A DNA stretch of 54,879 bases from assembly GCA_947455605.1 (NCBI GenBank), contig CANGOX010000013.1, positions 1 to 54,879 of the forward strand, given 5' to 3'. The notes beneath the pieces were generated by a model. It did no database searches and had not been told where the DNA came from. It saw only the letters and a program-made list of their open reading frames with translations. This stretch comes from Chitinophagaceae bacterium. GTDB taxonomy: Bacteria > Bacteroidota > Bacteroidia > Chitinophagales > Chitinophagaceae. This document shows positions 1 to 9,500 of the stretch, one piece after another. How positions within the stretch are numbered: position 1 is the first letter of the stretch; each line of letters begins with the position of its first letter. A program made the translations under genes and the position numbers.

Positions 1-568
1 CACCATTACCTGGAGCTATACCGATGGCAACGGCAATACATCTACACAGACCCAGACGGTGATTGTGAAAGACAATATTGCACCTGTATTAACAGGAACG
101 ATACCAACCGGATCAGTTTACCAGTGTTTATCTGGTGTACCAGCTGCACCAAGTACAGCAAGTATAGCTGCCTTGTATACGGATAATTGTACAGCCGTAA
201 CAGCGGTATTGGCCAGCACTACTACAACAGGTAGTGATGCTACCGGCTGGACAAGGAAATACACTTACACGGTAAGCGATGCTAATGGCAACAGTACTAT
301 CGCCTGTGTAACTTATACAGGTAAGGATAATATCGCTCCTGTACCAACCGTAGCTACCTTACCAACCTTAACCGGTCAGTGTTCTGTAACAGCAACGGCA
401 CCAACAGCGGTTGATAACTGTGTAGGCACCGTAACGGCTACAACAGTAAATCCAACAACATATACAACACAGGGTACATACACCATTACCTGGAGCTATA
501 ATGATGGTAACGGCAATACATCAACACAAGCCCAAACGGTGATTGTGAAAGATAATATTGCACCTGTA
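1..568 (+). repeat. Direct DNA repeat of HYR module boundary (1-88 and 481-568)
   Basis: The first 88 bases recur at 481-568 with eight mismatches that I counted, nearly all silent or conservative. The ~480-bp period equals one pair of HYR-like modules, indicating recent internal duplication of repeat modules in this surface protein. The array probably continues upstream of the window. Confidence 0.8.
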
Positions 569-3415
569 ATCACTTGTCCTTCACCAATAGCAGCTAATGC
601 AACTTCAATTGTTAGCGGTAAAACAGGTACTTATGTAACCTATGCTGCAACAGCTACAGATAATTGTGGAACGCCAAGCATTACTTACAGCCCTGCTTCC
701 GGTAGTTTCTTCCCAGTGGGTACAACTACTGTAACTGCAACGGCTAATGACGGAAGAGGAAATACGTCTACCTGTCAGTTTACGGTAACGGTAGGTTGCG
801 CTAATCAGGTTCTTACGGTTATTTCAACACCTACCAATAATACGTATACCGGTGGAGCTGCCAATAGCCTGTTCCTTGGCTATGGTGCACAGAGCACAAC
901 CTTACAGGTTAGCAATGCAACTGCAGGAAGCACTTATCTATGGAGCGGAAGCGCTGCCAATAAACTGAGCAGTACTACTTCTGCTACTCCGGTATTCACT
1001 CCGTCTGCGGCAGGTAGCTATACCTTCTCAGTATTGGTTACCAATGGCATTGGTTGTCAGAGCACCGCCACCATCAGCATTTGTGTAACGGATATCAGAG
1101 TGATCGGTTATACACCGCCTACTTCGGTTGATCCTGATGATAACCAGGGAATGTGCGACCACCAGGCACACGATTCTTCTGATTGTCCGCACGAAGGCCA
1201 TAACCATACCTGTGATCACAAAGCACACAGCAAATACACTTGTCACCATAAGGATACAAACGATTATGATGATGATGATGAGAAAGACTGTGATCACTAC
1301 GCACATACTGCTGCAAGATGTCCGCACAAAGGACATAATCACAAAGCTTGTGACCATAAAGCACACTCAGCTTCAAAATGTGAACATGATAAGAGCGTAA
1401 GCTATAATGATGTGAAAGTATGTGACCATAAAGCACACAGCTATAATGATTGCACACACGAAGGCCATAACCACAAATACTGTAATCACCAGGCGCATAC
1501 TTCTGCCAACTGTCCACACAACGGCGGTAACGGCGGATTCTGTAACAGTGATGCAAAAGTGTATCTCTGCCATGTTCCTCCGGGAAATCCTGGCAAATCG
1601 ATCACTTTGTCTATCAGTGTGAATGCAGTAGCAGATCACCTGGCTAACCATCCTGGTGACCGTTTAGGTACCTGTGATCAGCAAGCTTGTACTGCTTACA
1701 CAGATGTAACACCTCCGGTGCTTACCTGTGCACCTGCTGTTTCTGTAAACTGTGGAACTTCAACAGCGCCATCAGTAACGGGTTCTGCAACGGCTACAGA
1801 TAATATGGGAATGGTAACTGTAACTTACACAGATGCAAACAGTATCGGTAAGATTACCAGAACATGGAAAGCAACAGATGCCGCTGGTAATATCAGTACC
1901 TGTGCACAGATCATTACAATCGTAGATAATGTAGCACCGGTTATTACTGACCCTGCTGATAAGACGGTTACATGCAGTACATTAACAGATCCTTCCTATA
2001 CAGGTACCGCTACGGCTACTGATAATTGCAGTACTCCTCAGGTAACGTATAGTGATGTATTGGTTGGTAATGTGATTACCCGCACCTGGACTGCTAAAGA
2101 TGCATCAGGCAATATGGCGAGCAGTACACAGAAGATCACCATTATCGATAATGTAGCGCCGGTAATTACTGACCCGGCTGATGTTACCGTGAATTGCGGT
2201 ACTTCTACTGCACCATCTGCAACTACTGGTATTGCCACGGCTACCGATAATTGCAGTACCGCTACAGTTACTTATACTGACGCAACGGTTGGTAATGTAA
2301 CTACCCGTACCTGGATGGCAAAAGATGCAGCAGGCAATGTGGCAACCAGCACACAGAAGATCACTGTTGTAGATAATGTGAAACCAACCATTACCGATCC
2401 TGCTGATATAACGGTTAATTGTGGTGTATCTACTGCACCTTCAGCAACAATTGGTATTGCTACGGCTACAGATAATTGCGGAACACCTGTTGTAAATTAT
2501 ACAGATGTTACAGTAGGTAATGTGATTACACGTACCTGGACTGCAACTGATGGTTTTGGTAATACCGCATCAAGTGTTCAGTTAATTACAGTTGGTGCAA
2601 CGTTTACACCAATAGTAACCTCTGTACCAACCAGCAGTACGTATACAGGTGGTGTACCAACGAATCTGTACTTAGGTTATGGTGCTCAAACCACTACCTT
2701 ACAGATGGGGACCTTACCTTCTGCGGGCGCACCTTATACCTATGTATGGAGTGGCACCTATCTGAACCTGCTTAACAGTACCACAAGTGCAGCACCGGTG
2801 TTTACACCAACCATCTTTGGATACTATACTTACACAGTTACTGTAACCAATAAGTTTGGATGTAAAGCAACCGCTTCTATCAGCATTTGTGTAACCGATA
2901 TACGGGTACCGGGTTGTGGCGGAAGCAAAGTATATGTATGCCATACACCGAATTACTGGTGGGGTAAAGGAACACCGCAAACCGTTGAGTTATCACTCAG
3001 CCAGGTATCTTCTCACCTGGGTTCAAGCAGTTGCGGAAGTTCAGGGGATGACAGGTTAGGAAGCAGCAGCCAGTCGCCATGTAACACAACCACCAATACC
3101 TCGGTAACGGTAACCAGTTCTGGTACTGCAAAAGATGGAGAGACCATGGTAGCTACTTCAGATGAAGATCTGAAAGTAACCGCTATGCCAAATCCAAGTA
3201 CCACATTCTTCACATTGAAGATCGAGAGCAGGTTCCAGACACCGGTAGAATTGCGTGTGATGGATGGAAGAGGCAGGGTAGTAGATGCCAAATCGAAGAT
3301 TGGTGCCAACAGCACTATTCAGATTGGTCATAACTACAGCAGCGGAACCTATTATGCAGAATTGATACAGGGTACACAGCGTAAAGTGGTACAACTGATC
3401 AAAGGAAGAGGATAG
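1..3415 (+). CDS. T9SS-secreted HYR/Ig-like repeat surface protein with Cys/His-rich repeats (5'-truncated)
   Basis: The reading frame is open from base 2, so the gene starts upstream of the window; an internal ATG at 59 is not the real start. The protein is a chain of HYR/Ig-like modules recognisable by repeated D-N-x-A-P-V and A-T-D-N-C signatures. A Cys/His-rich block follows at 1151-1545, then a C-H-V-P-P-type module (about 1559-1675). Four or five more HYR-like repeats run from 1700 to 2600, then a second Ig-like module and a second C-H-x-P-type module (2930-3065). The last ~85 residues, with an A-M-P-N-P-S start and a G-x-Y-Y-A-E-L-I end, form a type A T9SS sorting domain, so the protein is probably exported and anchored or released at the cell surface. 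Function is unknown; adhesin or matrix protein is likely. It is followed by a terminator. Confidence 0.85.
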   Translation, partial: TITWSYTDGNGNTSTQTQTVIVKDNIAPVLTGTIPTGSVYQCLSGVPAAPSTASIAALYTDNCTAVTAVLASTTTTGSDATGWTRKYTYTVSDANGNSTIACVTYTGKDNIAPVPTVATLPTLTGQCSVTATAPTAVDNCVGTVTATTVNPTTYTTQGTYTITWSYNDGNGNTSTQAQTVIVKDNIAPVITCPSPIAANATSIVSGKTGTYVTYAATATDNCGTPSITYSPASGSFFPVGTTTVTATANDGRGNTSTCQFTVTVGCANQVLTVISTPTNNTYTGGAANSLFLGYGAQSTTLQVSNATAGSTYLWSGSAANKLSSTTSATPVFTPSAAGSYTFSVLVTNGIGCQSTATISICVTDIRVIGYTPPTSVDPDDNQGMCDHQAHDSSDCPHEGHNHTCDHKAHSKYTCHHKDTNDYDDDDEKDCDHYAHTAARCPHKGHNHKACDHKAHSASKCEHDKSVSYNDVKVCDHKAHSYNDCTHEGHNHKYCNHQAHTSANCPHNGGNGGFCNSDAKVYLCHVPPGNPGKSITLSISVNAVADHLANHPGDRLGTCDQQACTAYTDVTPPVLTCAPAVSVNCGTSTAPSVTGSATATDNMGMVTVTYTDANSIGKITRTWKATDAAGNISTCAQIITIVDNVAPVITDPADKTVTCSTLTDPSYTGTATATDNCSTPQVTYSDVLVGNVITRTWTAKDASGNMASSTQKITIIDNVAPVITDPADVTVNCGTSTAPSATTGIATATDNCSTATVTYTDATVGNVTTRTWMAKDAAGNVATSTQKITVVDNVKPTITDPADITVNCGVSTAPSATIGIATATDNCGTPVVNYTDVTVGNVITRTWTATDGFGNTASSVQLITVGATFTPIVTSVPTSSTYTGGVPTNLYLGYGAQTTTLQMGTLPSAGAPYTYVWSGTYLNLLNSTTSAAPVFTPTIFGYYTYTVTVTNKFGCKATASISICVTDIRVPGCGGSKVYVCHTPNYWWGKGTPQTVELSLSQVSSHLGSSSCGSSGDDRLGSSSQSPCNTTTNTSVTVTSSGTAKDGETMVATSDEDLKVTAMPNPSTTFFTLKIESRFQTPVELRVMDGRGRVVDAKSKIGANSTIQIGHNYSSGTYYAELIQGTQRKVVQLIKGRG
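1151..1545 (+). repeat. Cys/His-rich tandem peptide repeat block inside the surface protein
   Basis: Six degenerate units encode the pattern C-[DN]-H-x-A-H-x4-C-x-H, often followed by x-G-H-N-H. Spacers between some units carry runs of Asp (N-D-Y-D-D-D-D-E). The Cys and His density suggests metal binding on a secreted protein, but I recognise no named family. The block lies between an Ig-like module ending in I-C-V-T-D-I-R-V and a C-H-V-P-P-type module. The second copy of that module pair, at 2608-3065, lacks the block. Confidence 0.75.
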
Positions 3416-3442
3416 AATACATAATAAAAATTGTCCAATAAG

Positions 3443-3480
3443 AACCAGGACTGCGTAAAAAGCAGTCCTGGTTTCTAGTT
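3443..3480 (+). terminator. Rho-independent terminator after the HYR surface protein
   Basis: A perfect 12-bp stem (arms 3443-3454 and 3462-3473, AACCAGGACTGC and its complement) with a 7-nt loop is followed by a T-rich stretch. It separates the type A sorting protein from the adhesin gene at 3518. Confidence 0.85.
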
Positions 3481-3517
3481 GATTTTCGTTTCTATATATT
3501 AACATACAGGTAACTTT

Positions 3518-6500
3518 ATGATCCGTAAAAAAATCGCCATAATTTTTTGCACCGTTATTTGTGTGCTGATACTACAAGGCCAATCTTATGCACAAACCAC
3601 TTTTCCTTCAGGAACGGCCATTATTGATATGGGTTCTGCCAGCCCTACGGTTGGGAATTCATTAAAGCCCTATGGTTTAATTTACGGTTTATTAAAGTCA
3701 AAGCATGTTCCTGTTAGTGTGGTAATTAATGCCAATAAAGTAAAAGATGGTATTGATTTTGTCTATAATAACAAAAGTTATAAAGGAGGAACCTTTGTCA
3801 TTTCGTCGGATTATATCAGTTCAGATGTAACCGCTTATTTAAACAGTTGGGCTAACCAGGGAATTACCATTGATTATACTTCTGCATCTGCAGGGGACCT
3901 TACTGTAAATGTTACCTATAAAATCAATTTCGCACCTAAATGGGTTTTGGATAAATCTAACAGAAGTATCGCAGTAGGTTTTTTAAATGCTGCTGGAATT
4001 CCTTCATCTGCTTATAGTTTCAAAGATGTTTCTGATTTGGGAGCCTGTGATGATATTTTCATATTACCTCATGCAGACCCCACGTGGAATACGCACAATA
4101 ATCTGTATTTCTGGAATAAAAACTATAAAGGGGCTATTTGGGCAGGATGTCATGCTGTAAGTGTACTGGAGGGCCTTTCAAAAGACACCACGATTGGAGG
4201 AACCCCCCAGACTGTAAAGATGAATTTTCTTTCTACCAATGGTTTACTTTCTTTTACGGATCATAGAGATACAATACCTCCTTATAAGAATCTTCTACCC
4301 GGCGATCCGATTGCTCAGTTTTATAATAAACCGGATAGTGCTCAGATATTCGGTTCAGAAATTGTATACCTGCCTAAAATTGGAAGTGCCTGGAATTCTG
4401 GTGCAAAAATTATTTCCACTAACCCTTCACAACCAGGTGTGCCTTCCCTTTCACCAGGCCCCGCAGTTGTGAATATATATGGGCGTGCATTTGATGACGC
4501 CAGCAGAGGTTATGTAGCCTATCAGGCTGCTCACAATATTGGTGGAACCAGCGCCGATCAAATTGCAGCACAAAGAATCTTTTTTAATTTCAGTTTATAT
4601 GCATTAACGGATAAAGTTCCTCCTATTATTTCTGCTTCCCTTTCTGGTAACAGTAACCAAATTACTTCCGGAACAGCTGCAAGTTTAACTGCTACTGTTA
4701 CGGGTACAGGTACCGGATTTAAATATAAATGGACTTCAACTGTAGGGGGCACTTTTTCTTCAGATTCGACAGCTACCACAACGTTTACGCCTAATTCCGT
4801 TACCAGCGCAACTTCAGCTATTTTAACCTGTGTTGTTACTGAATCTTGTGGACGGGTAAGTTTCGATTCTAAAAAAATTACCATCGTTCCTCCATCTTCT
4901 TCTTATACCCTTCTCAACAGAGATACCACCCTCAATGTTTCAGGAAGCTGTACAGTTGCCTTTGTTAAGTTTAATGTATTTACTAATAATCCGGATGCCA
5001 GTGCTGGGCCACGAACTTTACTGAGTGTAACCGGATTGGGGAATGGCACTCTCATTACTAATACAAATGGAGATGTAACTTTTACATCTACTCCCAATTT
5101 CAAAGGTAAAACTTCAGGTACGTACATTGTTACTAACGGAGTTTCCAATTCGCCTTCAGCTGCTATTAATATTATTGTTGGTGATTCAACATTTGCACCA
5201 TCTCTTGCAAACGATGCGGCATCAGTTATGGTAGATAATGTAGTAGCTATTAATGTATTGGGTAACGATTTAAACAAGCCTGGTGCATCCAACGGAAGTG
5301 ATTTATATATTCGGGATATTACAACAAAACCGGGGAAAGGGTTTGTTTATATAAATACGGACGGTACCTTATCTTATGTGTCAACCAAAGACCCTTCTTC
5401 GGTTTCTGGAGGAGATAGTTTCCAATACCTTGCTTGTAATACTAATACAAATTATTGTTCAGTAGCAACGGTTAATATCACACTTACCCAGGATGGATGT
5501 TCTTCAGGGCAATATCAATTAACTACTACCGGTACAACTTCTTCTACATCATTTTCACCAACCATTGATTCATATGTTCAATCAAATTCTGCCACAAACT
5601 TTGGATCAACTTCTACTTTTTTATTAAATGGTGTCAATTCTGCTACCCGAAAACCACTATTGAAATTTGACCTTTCCTCAATTTCTACCTCTGCAACAGT
5701 TAACAGTGCCGCTCTTTCTTTAACGACTAGTGCAACTTTTACGCCAACAGCAACTACCACTCCTTTCCCAGTAACAATATATGGTGTAAATAAAGCTTGG
5801 AAAGAAGGTGAAGTTAACAATGCGAATGCTGCTACCTCGTTGAGCTGGGCAGCTACAGGAATCGGATCCTCAGACTACTCAGATCTTTCCCCAAATAACC
5901 CAACAATTGCTTCTCAAACTTTGGGAGTTGCTGTAAATCTAACTACAGTTCTGCAGTCAACAGACATGAAAAATATTGTTTCAGGATGGGTAAGCACACC
6001 ATCCAATAACAATGGAATTGTCCTGGTACCTACTGTTGCAACAACTTCTTTATCAGTAAATTTTCATAGCAGACAGGCAGCATCTTCTACTAATTATCCT
6101 TATTTGGCAATTAATTATACAACACCGGCAGCCTGTTTAACAACACCAACTACATTTAATCCCATTGCATACCCTGATACCACCAGCACTAGTTCGAACA
6201 CTGCAGTAACCATCAACGTAAAATCAAATGATGCGAATTATTATGGCAATACGAACAGTGTTACTGCCGTTTCCAGTACATCATGGAAAGGTGGAACTGT
6301 TACTATCAACGGCAGTAACAATGTTGTATACACACCCAGTGGCAGTTTTGTAGGTATCGATACATTAACCTATACAATTACCGACGGCACTAACGGTAAA
6401 ACAACAACCTCTTGGGTTCGCATTAATGTTACCAAGGTTGCACCTAAAATTAACAGGGATAGTACAAGCACAAATTCTAATACAGCAGTAACTATCAATG

Positions 6501-9500
6501 TGGGCTCCAATGATACGGATCCTCAATTAAAGAATTCAGAAACATTAAGTGCACCTACAGTTACAACTTTACCAAAAAACGGTACGGCAACCGTTTCCGG
6601 TAATAATATAGTATATACACCTTCTGCTAATTTCAAAGGCAGTGATACACTTATATACAAACGCTCTGGTATAGCGGCAGATTCCTGCAGTACCGCCTTA
6701 AGTGATACTGCTATAGTGGTAATTACTGTACTTAACCAGGCACCGGTTACTGCCAACGACAGCGTCACTACCTTAGCCTGTTTACCGGTTACCATTAAAA
6801 TAAAGGATAATGATACTGATCCTGAAAAAGATGCATTAACCGTAACCATTGTTACAAATCCCTCTAATGGTACACTTTCTGCGAATTCTGACGGCTCGTA
6901 TAAGTATTCACCTAATGCCAATTATATCGGAACGGATCAGTTTACATATACTGTAAAGGATGCAGGCAATCTAACCAGTAATACAGCTACTGTAAAGATT
7001 ACTGTAACAAGTGGAACCAATACAAATGTTGCGCCTAAGGCAGTAAATGATGCAGACAACACCCTTACAAACCAGCCATTATATACCAATGTTTTGGCAA
7101 ATGACTCGGATTCAACTAATGACCCGATAACAATCAGTATTACTGCTTCTGGATTGAAAGCGCCTTCTAATGGTACAATCCAGTTGATGACAAATAACCT
7201 GATTAAGTATATCCCTAATGCAAACTTCTCCGGAACAGATACCTATGAATATCAGATAACCGATACCCATCCAAGTTGCTCGGGTAACTCTTCTTTAAGC
7301 GCTAAAGCTAAAGTAACCATTACTGTTAAACCTTTGCCCATATTAACGGGCGGCACCATCTGGAACGATGTGGATTACAGTGCCAACGATTCCTTTAACA
7401 ATATCAAAACCAATTCAGAAACAGGAACCAACCCAAATGGAAGTATTTATGTTTACCTGTTAGATAGTACTAATAAAGTGATTGATTATACACCGGCTGA
7501 TGATGCAGGTGTCTATCAACTTTCAAGTGTACCTGCCAATACTTCCAAATTAAGCCTGATAATCACTACAGATATCATTGCCATAGGTGGAACCATTTCA
7601 ACACCGGTTTTACCATCTTCCTATATCAACACTTCACCCATGGTGCGCACATTCAGCACCACTACTGCAGATATTACCGGGTATGATTTTGGTATTGTTA
7701 CGCCTTCGGTAACAGGAGGAACCATTACTACTACGGCCACCTCTTTCTGTGTTTCAGGTTCAACAGCCATCATCACTTCGTCTGTTGATGCCAGTGGCGC
7801 AACAAGTGTTCAATGGCAGTCATCTACCACATCCGGCGGTTCCGGATTTACCAATATTTCAGGTGCTACATCCTCTACCTATACGCCGCCTTCTACCATT
7901 TCTACCACAATATGGTATAGAAGAAAAGCCATTGGTTCCGGTGGGGCATATTCCTATAGTAATGTACTTAGACTTGCTGTAAACCCGTTACCTACTATTT
8001 CTGTGAGTCCTACAGTAGTTGGTACCTTGCCTGGTACAACTACCAGTATGACAGCGAGCGGTGCCAGCACGTATACCTGGTCACCGGCTACCAATCTTTC
8101 TACAACAACAGGCGCTACCGTTACCGTTACACCGGCAGCTGTGGGCACGATTGCTTATACGGTTAGAGGAACAGATGATAATGGTTGTTCTAATACAACA
8201 CAGATCAATGTATCAGGAACGGTTTTACCGGTTGCGGGATCTATTAGCGGACCTTGTGCGGTTGTGAAAGATAGCGTGAAGACATATTCGGTAACAGCAA
8301 CCAATGCAACAAGTTTTGTTTGGACCCTGCCTGGTGGATGGTCTGGTAGCTCTACCACAAGCTCTATCAATGCTAAGCCGGGAACATTTGGTGGAACCAT
8401 AAGTGTTGTTCCCTACAATGGAACTGTAGCGGGTCTGCCGGTAACATTTAATGTTTCAGTAATTGATCACGGACAGGTTACATTAACCGGATTACCTGTT
8501 ACTGCTTCCGGTAATAATAATAGTCCCATTACGGTTACGGTTACCTTATATGATGCAAACGGAAACCGTATCAATTGCAGTGGTGGAACAGCCATCGTTA
8601 AATTCTGTGAAAACAACCCGGGTACCTTTACACCGGTGGTTGATAACAATGACGGTACCTATACAACCACTGTTACCGCTTCGGCCAATACATTGGATAT
8701 CTGTGGTACAGTAGGTGGCCCGCCAATTGTCAATAAATCGAGAGTTACATTCACCGGTCCGCAGGGAAGTATCAAAGCCAGTGTGCCTCAATTGGCAACA
8801 GAAACACCTAAGCTTACATTTACCATGTCGGCAGGAAGGGCTCCGTTCACTGTTATTTATAAATCGGCCAAAAGCACTAAAAACGATACCCTTACAAACT
8901 ATGCAAGTGCTACGGTTACGCCGGTTGCATTGATACCATCGACAACTCTTTATACATTAGTATCTATTATTGATGCCAATGGTGAAAGAAGGGATAATAA
9001 TTTTACAAGAGATACGGCCAGTGTAGTTGTCTTGGCTCCTAAAGTAATCATTACATTAAAAGCAGATGCTGCAATTCCTGATAAAGACAGCACATGGATC
9101 ACGATATTGCGTGTTAGAACTAAAAATATTGGCGATCTGGATCTGACAAATTCACAGGCTAAACTGGATCTGAAAACTGTATTCCCTAACCCCGTTACTT
9201 TCAAACTGGATAGTGTTAAGTATTCTGGAATTACCATAACTCCGAACAGATCTTATGATGGTATTTCTGCCAGTGATCTTTTTGCGAAGTTGAATAACCG
9301 AAGCAAGAACGGTAAGGCAATAGAAATGGTACCGTTAGCGGAAGAGTTAGGAGGAAATAATATAGTACCGCAACCAAACTATGCAACAGATGATAATTCA
9401 GTTGATGGCTTTAGGGTATTCACTAATATAAAAGGAGCCGGTTCCATAGCTGAAGATGAACCTGTTGTTGTAGAAGACGGACATAGTCTCTACATGTTCG

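Noticed and set aside
1028..1651. Several minus- and alternate-frame ORFs of 90-145 codons over the Cys/His block
   Set aside because: They arise from the biased His/Asp codons of the plus-strand gene, have low-complexity translations and no plausible start context.
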